NCBI GenBank assembly: GCA_900316105.1
Contig: ONBR01000025.1
Location: 1-38,246, forward strand
Reading direction: 5' to 3'
Length of the DNA stretch: 38,246 nucleotides
DNA from: an uncultured Olsenella sp.
Lineage (GTDB): Bacteria; Actinomycetota; Coriobacteriia; Coriobacteriales; Atopobiaceae
The position numbers were made by a program, and so were the translations under genes. Position 1 is the first letter of the stretch; the number at the start of each line of letters is the position of its first letter. Below the pieces are notes generated by a model. It did no database searches. It saw only the letters and a program-made list of their open reading frames with translations, and was not told the origin of the DNA. Of this stretch, positions 1 through 6,792 are shown in pieces.

Positions 1-72
1 AGGAGGAAGCTCTCCCTGGGGTGGAGGACGCCCATGGAGTACAGGAGGGCAGCGCTCACCGGCGCGGCATAG
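1..72 (+). CDS. IS3-family transposase OrfB, C-terminal 23 residues
   Basis: This frame is open from base 1 to the TAG at 70-72 and is truncated by the window edge. The visible peptide contains SLGWRTPMEYRRAAL, resembling the tail that follows the DDE integrase core in IS3-family transposases. The catalytic residues are upstream of the window. With only 23 residues the family call rests on the motif and on the IS-like terminal repeat just downstream. Confidence 0.5.
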   Translation, partial: RRKLSLGWRTPMEYRRAALTGAA

Positions 73-103
73 CCGCTCCAAGAAATCGTCCGCACCCCCG
101 ACA
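1..103 (+). mobile_element. Right end of an IS3-family insertion sequence (partial)
   Basis: The window opens inside a reading frame whose last residues include LGWRTPMEYRR, which resembles the C-terminus of IS3-family OrfB transposases (…LSP/TPxEYR…). The stop is at 70-72. About 30 bases later the sequence ends in CGTCCGCACCCCCGACA (87-103). Read on the minus strand this starts TGTCGGGGGTGCGGACG, in the style of IS3-family terminal repeats, which commonly begin TG and contain a GTGC/GGAC block. The left end lies outside the window, so the inverted repeat and the target duplication cannot be checked. The element ends 7 bp before the jag stop codon. The assignment is inferred from short motifs only. 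Confidence 0.55.
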
Positions 104-110
104 GCTGTAA

Positions 111-722
111 CTACCTGACGAAAGTCACAACGACACAGCGCTGAGGATCCTCGCCCTCAGAGTGCGTAGTCACATGCTCGTTCTCCAGCAGTGAGAGGTG
201 CACGATACGACGCTCGTAGGCGTTCATAGGGGACATACGCACTTGACCCTCGTTCTTGATGGCACGTTCAGCGGCAGACTCAGCCAGAGAGACAAGCTTC
301 TGCTTACGACGGGACTTATAGCCCTCAATATCAACCACGATGGGGTAGTGGAAGTGGATGAGATTGCTCATATAAGAGTTTACGAGCATCTGGACGGCAT
401 CGAGGGTACGACCGTGACGACCAATCAGGATAGCGAGATCTCCACCGCTCACATCAAGGATAAGCTCACCATCATCGCCATCATACTCATCAATGGAGAT
501 GTGCTTTTCTCCAAAGAAGCCAATGACATTCCTGATGTATGAAACAGCCGCATCAGCTATGGTGTCAACATCCTCGTCCGTCAGCTCCTCGCCAGCCTCG
601 TAGCGAGCATGAATTTCTGCAAAGGAATCCTTGACGTCATCTTCGGAAATCTGAGCTGCCGCAGCAGCACCGGCATCCACGACGTTCTCTGAAATGCTGT
701 TCTCTTCCGGTTCCACTTTCAT
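111..722 (-). CDS. jag: Jag/KhpB family RNA-binding protein (KH + R3H)
   Basis: This 203-residue protein has an acidic N-terminal segment (about 1-60), a KH-type domain with the GxxG loop GRHG at 101-104 (context AILIGRHGRTLDAVQ), and a C-terminal R3H domain with R171-x3-H175 (RRIVH). Jag/KhpB proteins bind RNA, usually with KhpA, and affect cell division and envelope functions in Gram-positive bacteria. The gene is the last visible member of the minus-strand rpmH-rnpA-yidD-yidC-jag operon, 54 bp after yidC. A GGAGG lies very close to the ATG at 722, so the GTG two codons later is a possible alternative start. The stop codon is 7 bp from the end of an IS3-like element. The C-terminus looks complete but could have been altered by that insertion. 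Confidence 0.9.
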   Translation of the reverse strand: MKVEPEENSISENVVDAGAAAAAQISEDDVKDSFAEIHARYEAGEELTDEDVDTIADAAVSYIRNVIGFFGEKHISIDEYDGDDGELILDVSGGDLAILIGRHGRTLDAVQMLVNSYMSNLIHFHYPIVVDIEGYKSRRKQKLVSLAESAAERAIKNEGQVRMSPMNAYERRIVHLSLLENEHVTTHSEGEDPQRCVVVTFVR

Positions 723-776
723 TTCCTCCGACTAGGGTATCTAAACACCAAGACCAACGGCCCTAGAGCCTATGAA

Positions 777-1544
777 CTACTTTGACTTCTTCTTTGGACG
801 AGGCTTGCGCTCCTTACGAACAACCTCAACCTGTACATCCTGCTGCGCAAGTTTGGCCTCAGTCTCCGCCTTCACCTTGTCCATGACCTTCTGGGTAACA
901 ACCTTCTGCTGAACGACCTGCCAAATTGCGGAGGTGTCGTAATACAGGTTAACTGCAGCAGGAAGACTCCAACCAACCCACAGCATCATGACTGCCATGA
1001 CAACACCCATGGTAAGGGTCTGGCCACGCTGCTCACTGGGTGTGTTCTTGAGGTTCATCACCATGGGCAGGAAGGTCAGGATACTAAAGGCAACAACGAG
1101 CACGATGTAGATGAGCGCTCCGCCAATGCCATCAGAGCTCAGGGCGCCAGCAGCAGACTGGGAAAGCGAGGGAATGATGTTATAGAAATGCGCATCACTG
1201 CCGATATTGCGGGCGACAGTAAAGAGCGCAAAGAAGACAGGCATCTGCAAGATGACAGGTAGGCAACCACCAAGGGGGTTGAACTTGTTCTCGCTGTAGA
1301 ACTTCTGCATCTCTTCTTGCATGCGCGCCGGATCATCAGAATACTTGTCCTGAATCTCTTGCATCTTGGGCTGCAAGGCCTGCATGCGGGCAGAAGAGGC
1401 AGTTGACTTTGTCATGAGGGGCATGACCAAAAGTCGAATGATGACCGTCAGGATAATGACGGCAAGGCCCCAGTCGCCGCAGAAACCAGCGATTCCAGCC
1501 AGAATATTAGTGAGAAGGTCAACAAACCAATCCCATAATCCCAT
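777..1544 (-). CDS. yidC: YidC/Oxa1 membrane protein insertase
   Basis: The 255-residue protein has the Gram-positive/Oxa1-like short form without the large periplasmic domain of E. coli YidC. The first conserved hydrophobic segment carries the groove arginine R37 (VIILTVIIRLLVMPL). It is followed by the cytoplasmic helical hairpin (about 45-85, rich in Met, Gln, Lys and Glu), then LGGCLPVILQMPVFFALF and further membrane spans to about residue 210. The C-terminus is very basic (RKPRPKKKSK), as in YidC homologues that contact ribosomes. It inserts membrane proteins alone or with SecYEG. No lipobox cysteine is visible at the N-terminus. The start ATG is preceded by GGAGGAACA. The gene follows yidD by about 20 bp in the same operon. 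Confidence 0.96.
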   Translation of the reverse strand: MGLWDWFVDLLTNILAGIAGFCGDWGLAVIILTVIIRLLVMPLMTKSTASSARMQALQPKMQEIQDKYSDDPARMQEEMQKFYSENKFNPLGGCLPVILQMPVFFALFTVARNIGSDAHFYNIIPSLSQSAAGALSSDGIGGALIYIVLVVAFSILTFLPMVMNLKNTPSEQRGQTLTMGVVMAVMMLWVGWSLPAAVNLYYDTSAIWQVVQQKVVTQKVMDKVKAETEAKLAQQDVQVEVVRKERKPRPKKKSK

Positions 1545-1564
1545 TGTTCCTCCAGGTCAGACAG

Positions 1565-1777
1565 TTAGGGAACCGGATCAAACCCACCTTTGTGAAAAGG
1601 ATTGCATCGAAGAATCCTCTTTGCCGCGAGAAAACTACCCTTGGCTGCACCATACTTCTCAATGGTCTCAATCGCATACTGCGAACAAGTAGGGGAGTAT
1701 ATGCAGTGACTGCTGAACAGGGGAGAGACGTAACGCTGGTAAAAGCGAATGCCAGATAGCAGTACTCCTCTGACCAT
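1565..1777 (-). CDS. yidD: Membrane protein insertion efficiency factor YidD
   Basis: This is a 70-residue protein from the ATG at 1777. The motif IRFYQRYVSPLF…SPTCSQYAIETIEKYG and the end RCNPFHKGGFDPVP are the hallmark of the YidD/DUF37 family, including the conserved CxxxPTCSxYA segment. YidD is a small membrane-associated protein thought to assist YidC-dependent insertion. A GTG at 1786, directly after the rnpA stop, would give 73 residues. I prefer the ATG because an AGGTGG lies at suitable spacing and the length then matches homologues, but both starts are possible. Translation is probably coupled to rnpA. Confidence 0.93.
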   Translation of the reverse strand: MVRGVLLSGIRFYQRYVSPLFSSHCIYSPTCSQYAIETIEKYGAAKGSFLAAKRILRCNPFHKGGFDPVP

Positions 1778-1786
1778 GCAGCCCAC

Positions 1787-2122
1787 CTACTCCCGTTTGC
1801 CATTCTTCTGTAGACGGGCAATCAACCTATCCAACGCCCTGGAAACGTCAGCAGGTTTGCTGGCATAAGTGGCTCGCGTTGCAAAGAGAATCATTTGAGA
1901 GTCTCCTTGGGGAAGTCCACTCATGCGAGCCGCCTCACGGAGGACTCTCTTGCAGCGATTCCTGTACACAGCATTCCCAAGACGTTTAGGTGCAACAAAG
2001 GCGACCTTTCCCAAGTCGCCTTCATCACCAAATAGAGCTGTCACGCGAACGAGCCTGTCGTTAGCTCGTTTGCCCCTAGAGAAGACTCGCTCAAAATCAC
2101 GTTTGGACTTGATGGTCCTCAT
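1787..2122 (-). CDS. rnpA: Ribonuclease P protein component
   Basis: At 111 residues the length is normal for the RNase P protein, which helps the catalytic RNA bind and process the 5' leader of pre-tRNAs. The central segment VAFVAPKRLGNAVYRNRCKRVLREAAR matches the family signature, including the conserved RNR basic helix. The protein is strongly basic. It starts at an ATG seven bases after the rpmH stop codon and ends directly before yidD, so the four genes are clearly cotranscribed. No strong Shine-Dalgarno is visible before the ATG, which suggests coupling to rpmH. Confidence 0.95.
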   Translation of the reverse strand: MRTIKSKRDFERVFSRGKRANDRLVRVTALFGDEGDLGKVAFVAPKRLGNAVYRNRCKRVLREAARMSGLPQGDSQMILFATRATYASKPADVSRALDRLIARLQKNGKRE

Positions 2123-2128
2123 AAGAGA

Positions 2129-2263
2129 CTAGACGGTAAGACGCTTGCGGCCCTTTGCACGGCGACGCGAAAGAACTGCGCGGCCACCCTTGGTTGCCAT
2201 ACGTGCACGGAAGCCGTGAGTCTTTGCGCGCTTCCTCTTGTTGGGCTGATACGTACGCTTCAT
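2129..2263 (-). CDS. rpmH: 50S ribosomal protein L34
   Basis: This 44-residue basic protein starts [19 protein letters not shown] and ends [10 protein letters not shown], the invariant L34 pattern. A longer in-frame extension exists, but CCAGGAGG at 2271-2278 on the minus strand and the conserved MKRTYQP start fix the ATG at 2263. It is the first gene of the leftward operon and has a good promoter upstream. L34 next to rnpA on one side of oriC, with dnaA on the other, is the classical origin arrangement. Confidence 0.98.
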   Translation of the reverse strand: MKRTYQPNKRKRAKTHGFRARMATKGGRAVLSRRRAKGRKRLTV

Positions 2264-2307
2264 TTCAAACCCTCCTGGGATGTCATTTAGTGTCAACAAG
2301 CCACAAG

Positions 2308-2337
2308 ATTGTAGGGGTCCAACGCCACGAATGTCAA
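2308..2337 (-). promoter_or_regulatory. Promoter of the rpmH-rnpA-yidD-yidC-jag operon
   Basis: On the minus strand a TTGACA -35 box (2332-2337) is separated by 18 bp from a TACAAT -10 box (2308-2313), about 45 bp upstream of the rpmH start. A second TTGACA lies 10 bp further upstream (2342-2347). The match to a vegetative promoter is close. Activity is inferred. Confidence 0.7.
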
Positions 2338-2535
2338 ATACTGTCAACGACTATCTATAAAAAATTTGCTCTTACACGCCAACCGCACAATTGAAAGCTT
2401 TCATTCCAATGAATGCCTTCTGTTCCAAAGCATGAATACATCCATTCATTTTGGCCTATGAGCAGGAGTAACATGGTACTATCTTTCAGCTACGCATCAA
2501 CACGTATCACAAGGTTATCGACATTGAATAAACGA

Positions 2536-2605
2536 TGTTGAAAACTTTCATTCGTGAAATGCAAAGGAATGAAAGTTTTCACCAATGACGAATGAGTGTT
2601 GAAAG
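2536..2605. promoter_or_regulatory. Cluster of candidate variant DnaA boxes (TTTTCAACA type)
   Basis: TGTTGAAAA at 2536-2544 is TTTTCAACA on the minus strand. TTTTCACCA at 2576-2584 differs from it by one base, and TGTTGAAAG at 2597-2605 (CTTTCAACA on minus) also by one. TTTTCAACA matches the canonical TTATCCACA at 7 of 9 positions. The DnaA encoded nearby has changed recognition residues. That these are DnaA boxes is an inference. Confidence 0.4.
2539..2581. repeat. Perfect 15-bp inverted repeat in the origin region
   Basis: TGAAAACTTTCATTC (2539-2553) and its exact complement GAATGAAAGTTTTCA (2567-2581) flank a 13-base centre. The left arm matches TTGAAAGCTTTCATTC at 2391-2406 with one difference. 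The repeat ends 34 bp before the GTG start of the GHKL/winged-helix gene. It could be a DnaA-binding array, an operator for that gene's product, or both. Confidence 0.8.
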
Positions 2606-2615
2606 GGGGAACACC

Positions 2616-3764
2616 GTGTCAGATGCACATACCTTTTATCCCTTTGTCGAGGGGTCCGCAGACGATCAGGATTCCCCCAGACAGAAGCCACCAAAGCTCG
2701 AGGTCAACTACCCGGCACGTATCGCCGTCTATGACGATCCATCCGCGGCACCTCGTGTAGTTGTCATAGAGCCAAAGGGGGTCAGGGAGTACCTAGAGGA
2801 AATCACCGCAACCGTCGTCAAGCTGGCAAAGGAACAGGGGAGCGTTATTCCCTTCATGGTCATCCGTGAGGTTGTCGAGAACTTCATCCACTCCTACTTC
2901 AGGCAGCCGACCATCAGCATCCTCGACGGAGGTAATACCATCCGCTTCAGCGACCAGGGTCCTGGCATAAAGGAAAAATCCCTGGCACTCGAATACGGCA
3001 CAAGTTCCGCCACCGAGGAGATGAAGCAATATATCCGAGGGGTTGGCTCCGGACTGCCTTACGTCCAGCAGTACTTGCAGGACAAGGGAGGCTCACTGAC
3101 CATCGAGGACAACATCTCGGGCGGAACCATCGTCACCATCTCCGCCGTGGCGCAGGGACAGAAACCCACTCAAATGGGAAATCAGGTCTCCTACCAGGCA
3201 CAACAGCCACAACCATATGGATATGGGGCTCCTCAGACCTACCAGCCACAGACCTGGCAGATGTCCTCACAAGCAGCACCCGGCACGACAGGCCAGACAT
3301 GGAGGCAGCCTCCTCAGCCAGTCTATGGCTATCCCAGCCCGGACGCCCTGAGTCAGGGCTACCCACCCGCATATCCTCCCCAGCAGGGTGGTTACCAAAC
3401 GGGGGGAAACCCACCCGCTTCCTACAGCCCTTATTCACAGGGGGGATACCAGCAGCAGTCCATGCCGAACTATGCGGAACCTTCTCTGACCCCACCATTG
3501 TCACAGGTGCCGGGCGGCGGAACCCCGGCCCAGGACCTTCTACCCATCAGCGACCGTGGCAGGCTCATTCTCAGCTACCTCGTCAGCCATGACGGAGTAG
3601 GTCCGACCGAACTCACACGCCAGTTTGGTCACTCCCAGCCCACCTGGAGCAGGGAGCTGCAGGCCCTGGAAGAGATGGGACTCATAGCCAAACGTAGGGG
3701 AGAGCAAAAGCGAACGCTCACACCCGCTGGTCGCGCCGTCATAGCCGGCTGGAACCAGTCCTAG
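2616..3764 (+). CDS. GHKL-type ATPase domain protein with C-terminal winged helix
   Basis: The protein has 382 residues from the GTG at 2616, which follows GGGGGA by 5 bases; an ATG at 2592 lacks such a site. Residues about 50-178 form a GHKL/HATPase fold with an N-box (REVVENFIH, 84-92), a G1 box (DQGPG, 113-117) and a G2 box (GVGSGL, 142-147), so ATP binding is likely. No phosphoacceptor histidine domain, membrane span or receiver precedes it. Residues about 180-307 are a low-complexity linker rich in Pro, Gln, Tyr and Gly. The last 75 residues form a winged-helix domain (GPTELTRQFGHSQPTWSRELQALEEMG…RTLTPAGRAV), MarR-like in pattern. An ATP-controlled DNA-binding protein, perhaps a regulator of dnaA or of origin function, is my inference. 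I do not recognise a characterised homologue. Confidence 0.85.
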   Translation: MSDAHTFYPFVEGSADDQDSPRQKPPKLEVNYPARIAVYDDPSAAPRVVVIEPKGVREYLEEITATVVKLAKEQGSVIPFMVIREVVENFIHSYFRQPTISILDGGNTIRFSDQGPGIKEKSLALEYGTSSATEEMKQYIRGVGSGLPYVQQYLQDKGGSLTIEDNISGGTIVTISAVAQGQKPTQMGNQVSYQAQQPQPYGYGAPQTYQPQTWQMSSQAAPGTTGQTWRQPPQPVYGYPSPDALSQGYPPAYPPQQGGYQTGGNPPASYSPYSQGGYQQQSMPNYAEPSLTPPLSQVPGGGTPAQDLLPISDRGRLILSYLVSHDGVGPTELTRQFGHSQPTWSRELQALEEMGLIAKRRGEQKRTLTPAGRAVIAGWNQS

Positions 3765-3800
3765 GGCATTTTTTTCTGCATCGCTTCGTCTATGGATGAG

Positions 3801-3833
3801 TTTTCATCATATACTGGTAGTCACTTTTCAACA
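3801..3833 (+). promoter_or_regulatory. Candidate variant DnaA boxes upstream of dnaA
   Basis: The 118-bp gap between the GHKL gene and dnaA contains TTTTCATCA (3801-3809) and TTTTCAACA (3825-3833). The second is an exact inverted copy of the motif at 2536-2544. It lies about 50 bp upstream of the dnaA ATG, a position suitable for autoregulation or for a bipartite origin. Binding is not shown by sequence alone. Confidence 0.4.
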
Positions 3834-3882
3834 TTTATGACGATTTACGAGCCATCAAAGACGGCTATGCACGAGGGGGACC

Positions 3883-5400
3883 ATGGATTCAACGCAAGAC
3901 GATGCACTTCTTCTCTGGAATGACGTGCTCACCCTCCTTTCGCAAAAGAACATGCCTCCTGCCGCCCTGGCAATGCTCAAGAGCTGCGAGGTCGTCAGCT
4001 TCGACGGATCGACCTTCAGGATTTCCACTTCTCTGGGCTTTGCCCAGAGAAAAATCAAACAGCAGGCACCAGCCATCGAGGAATGTCTGAGCGAGGCGGC
4101 CTTCCAACCCGTCTCCCTCGAGGTAGAGCTGGCGACTCAGACCCGACCACGAGTGGTCGAGACGAGCTCAGAAATGTCCAGCGAGGAGGCCCAGCGCATG
4201 GCACAGGGCCAGGCCCTCACCCACGAGGCCCCTGCCACCACCCCCGTATCCAAACCTGCCCCTCAGCCAAGGTCTCAGGCCGTTTCCCCAAGCTTTGTTG
4301 ACAAGCCTGCCGACCTGGCGGACTCGAAGCTCACTTTCGACCGGTTCGTCGCTGGCGAAGAGAACATGCTGGCCTTCGAGGCGGCAAAGCAAGTGGCCAA
4401 CGGCGAAAACAAGGGTTACAACCCTCTCTTCATATATGGCAAGAGCGGTCTGGGAAAGACCCACCTCCTCAGGGCCATCCAAAACTATGTGGTCACAAAC
4501 GACAGTTCCAGGCTCTGTGTCTACCGTACTGCCGCCGAGTTCGTCGAGGACTATCGCATCGCCTGGAACAACTCCGAGACCTCAGCCAGGAGTGCGCTCT
4601 CCAGCAACTATCAGAACGTTGACATCCTGATCATCGACGACATTCAAAACATGCGCACGGCAGCTGGCTCCATCCGCTTCTTCTTCGAGACCTTCAACGC
4701 CCTGATGGCCAGGGGCAAGCAGATTGTCCTGGCGGCAGACCGTTCCCCCTCACAGCTGGGCATGGGGGAGAGCAAGTTCGACGAGCGTGACACCTCCCGC
4801 ATGGACTCGGGCGTCACGGTAAGCATCCAGGTCCCAGACTACGAGCTCAAACTCAACCTGATCAACGCCTTCTATGACCGCATGCGTCTGGATGCCCAGC
4901 AGAACCACATCGCCGGCATGTCGGGAACCATCTCAGAGGAGATGCGGCAGCTCATGGCTGAGCGCTCGGGCACGAACATCCGCGTCATCGAGGGCTTCGT
5001 ACAGACCTGCATCATGAATGCAAGCCAGAAGGAGCAAAAGGGCCAGGAACTTGGCCGCGAAGACGTGATCAGGCTGGCCAACGCAAAGTGGCCCAGCGGC
5101 CAGAGGTCCGTCACGGTAGAGCAGATTCAGAAGGCAGTGGAGAGCTACTACGACGTCTCTCACAGCGACCTGGTGGGCTCAAAGCGTAACAAGGAACTCA
5201 TGGAGCCCCGACACGTGGGCATCTGGCTCACCCGTGAGCTCACCGACAACACCCTAGCGGACATCGGAAAGAAGTTCGGCGGCAGGTCCCACGCCACCGT
5301 GAAGCACAGCATCTACTGGGTAGACAAGGCCATGAAGGAAAACCGCATCTTCCTCGACCACATCGAGACGCTCAAGGACAATATCGTCGACAAGAACTAG
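3883..5400 (+). CDS. dnaA: Chromosomal replication initiator protein DnaA
   Basis: The 505-residue protein has the four-domain layout: N-terminal oligomerisation domain (1-85), variable linker (about 86-145), AAA+ ATPase (146-345) and DNA-binding domain IV (about 408-505). Walker A is GKSGLGKT (186-193), Walker B is ILIIDD (248-253), sensor 1 lies around AADRSP (284-289), and an arginine-finger candidate is R306. Domain IV contains the DnaA signature, but as FGGRSHATVKH (465-475). The usual DHT triad that reads the DnaA box (E. coli D433-H434-T435) is here S469-H470-A471. The box VII segment MGESKFDERDTSRMDSG is also unlike the common LRSRFEWG. A GAGGGGG precedes the ATG. Identity is not in doubt; DNA specificity probably differs from E. 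coli or Bacillus DnaA. Confidence 0.96.
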   Translation: MDSTQDDALLLWNDVLTLLSQKNMPPAALAMLKSCEVVSFDGSTFRISTSLGFAQRKIKQQAPAIEECLSEAAFQPVSLEVELATQTRPRVVETSSEMSSEEAQRMAQGQALTHEAPATTPVSKPAPQPRSQAVSPSFVDKPADLADSKLTFDRFVAGEENMLAFEAAKQVANGENKGYNPLFIYGKSGLGKTHLLRAIQNYVVTNDSSRLCVYRTAAEFVEDYRIAWNNSETSARSALSSNYQNVDILIIDDIQNMRTAAGSIRFFFETFNALMARGKQIVLAADRSPSQLGMGESKFDERDTSRMDSGVTVSIQVPDYELKLNLINAFYDRMRLDAQQNHIAGMSGTISEEMRQLMAERSGTNIRVIEGFVQTCIMNASQKEQKGQELGREDVIRLANAKWPSGQRSVTVEQIQKAVESYYDVSHSDLVGSKRNKELMEPRHVGIWLTRELTDNTLADIGKKFGGRSHATVKHSIYWVDKAMKENRIFLDHIETLKDNIVDKN

Positions 5401-5686
5401 CCAAAATATCCGGATGCCCTGTCGAAAGCAGTGAAGAAATCCTTTTGACGACCTGACAAAACTGCCAACAAAATGATGAATCAGATTTGAACAATCTTTC
5501 TCATGTTGAGGCGGAAGAATTCCAAGGCCATCGCAATTGCCTTTTGACAAAGCCTTTACCTGCGCAGATGCCAGTCTTTCTACATTTCTACAGGCATTAT
5601 TACTAGTAATGTCCTTTATAAATAAATAAGTACTATTACATATAGTCAGCCAACAAAACTCAAACCAAGACCAGAGAGGGTAGCCC
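5401..5686. other. dnaA-dnaN intergenic region
   Basis: This 286-bp gap has no convincing ORF and no TTATCCACA or TTTTCAACA site. It contains an AT-rich block at about 5618-5643 (TTATAAATAAATAAGTACTA), which could be a DNA-unwinding element or belong to a dnaN promoter. The purine-rich AGAGAGGG ahead of the dnaN ATG serves as ribosome-binding site. In many bacteria this interval carries part of oriC; here the evidence is only the position and the AT-rich stretch. Confidence 0.4.
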
Positions 5687-6790
5687 ATGAAGTTCTCAGT
5701 AAGCCAGTCATCCCTTGAGAAGGCACTAGCCATCGTGGGCAAGGGCATGGCATCCAATTCCACCTTGCCTGTCCTCTCGGGCGTCTTTATCAAAGCCGAG
5801 GCTGGCGTCATCGAACTGCAGACAACAAACCTGACCATCTCCATCAGGCATAGGATTGCAGCTAACGTCGAAGAGCCCGGAGAGACGGTTGTCTCTGGAA
5901 AGATCCTGACGAGCATAGTCAAGACCCTCGCCGACGCTGCCGTCACCTTTGACGGTGGAGACCGTGTGCTTAACATCACCTGTGAGAAGTCGAAATTCCG
6001 CCTGAATACCCTCTCTGCACAGGACTTCCCCGAGTTCCCTACCTACACGCTCGAGCGGTCCATCGACCTGCCCTGCGACCTTCTGGGTCAGATGGTGGAC
6101 AAGGTCTACAAGGTCACGTCCAAGGACAGCTCCCGACCCATCCTCTCGGGTATCCTCCTGTCCGTGGAGGAAAACACCATTCGTCTGGTGGCCACTGACT
6201 CCTACCGCCTGGCGGTCTGCGATTCCAATCACGAGACCTCTAGTGCCGAGGAGGCCTTCTCGACCATCGTTGCGGGTACGACCCTGCACGACGTCATGCA
6301 GCTTGCATCCGACAGCGACCAGCTGACCATCGGCACCACTGACAGCCAGGTTGTCTTCTCCTTTGGGGACACGACCTACGTGGCTCGAAAGATCGAGGGA
6401 ACCTTCCCCAACTACCAGCAGCTTCTGCCCTCTACCTGCAACACGTCCATTACCATCGACGTGCCCCAGTTCTCCGCGGCGCTCAAGCGTGTTTCCGTCA
6501 TCGCCCAAGCCAACCCCTCAGTGCGCCTGGACGTTGATGTGGACGGGAAGCTCATGCAGCTCTCGGCCTCGTCTCCCGACCAGGGGGATTCGACTGAGAC
6601 GATCAACGTGGAGGTGGAGGGCGAGAGCATGTCCATCGGCCTCAACTACCACTACGTCTTTGACTGCGTGAACGCAGCTGGCAACCAGAAGGAGATCACC
6701 CTGGAGCTCCAGAGCACCATGCAGCCTGGCATCTTCAAGTCCTATGGCAACATCAACTACCTGTACCTGCTGATGCCCGTCAGGATGTAG
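5687..6790 (+). CDS. dnaN: DNA polymerase III beta subunit (sliding clamp)
   Basis: At 367 residues this is the normal length for the beta clamp, a ring-shaped dimer that tethers DNA polymerase III to DNA. The start MKFSVSQSSLEKALAIVGKG, the internal ILSGILLSVEENTIRLVATDSYRLAV and the end NINYLYLLMPVRM are typical; the C-terminal LMPVRM is nearly invariant. Three repeated clamp folds of about 120 residues fit this length. AGAGAGGG lies upstream of the ATG. recF starts 2 bp after the stop, so the two genes are translationally linked. Confidence 0.98.
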   Translation: MKFSVSQSSLEKALAIVGKGMASNSTLPVLSGVFIKAEAGVIELQTTNLTISIRHRIAANVEEPGETVVSGKILTSIVKTLADAAVTFDGGDRVLNITCEKSKFRLNTLSAQDFPEFPTYTLERSIDLPCDLLGQMVDKVYKVTSKDSSRPILSGILLSVEENTIRLVATDSYRLAVCDSNHETSSAEEAFSTIVAGTTLHDVMQLASDSDQLTIGTTDSQVVFSFGDTTYVARKIEGTFPNYQQLLPSTCNTSITIDVPQFSAALKRVSVIAQANPSVRLDVDVDGKLMQLSASSPDQGDSTETINVEVEGESMSIGLNYHYVFDCVNAAGNQKEITLELQSTMQPGIFKSYGNINYLYLLMPVRM

Positions 6791-6792
6791 CG

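Larger units (their letters stand above)
2264..2615. other. Gene-free divergent region, probable origin of replication (oriC, left part)
   Basis: This stretch of about 350 bp separates the leftward rpmH operon from the rightward genes. It is clearly richer in A and T than its flanks. It contains the rpmH promoter, a TTGAAAGCTTTCATTC block at 2391-2406, a one-mismatch copy at 2538-2553 that forms the left arm of an inverted repeat, and several TGTTGAAA/TTTTCA motifs. I found no exact TTATCCACA DnaA box; the closest is TTATCGACA at 2515-2523. The origin call comes from the strand switch and from rpmH/dnaA flanking it. No ORF of note is visible. Confidence 0.65.

Noticed and set aside
22..110. 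Minus-strand open stretch upstream of base 110 as the start of rsmG
   Set aside because: The translated peptide does not resemble RsmG, and the plus strand gives a better match to an IS3 transposase tail and terminal repeat.
2515..2523. TTATCGACA as a canonical DnaA box
   Set aside because: It differs from TTATNCACA at a position in the core half, and no other canonical copy is nearby. Given the altered DnaA motif, the TTTTCAACA words seem a better candidate.
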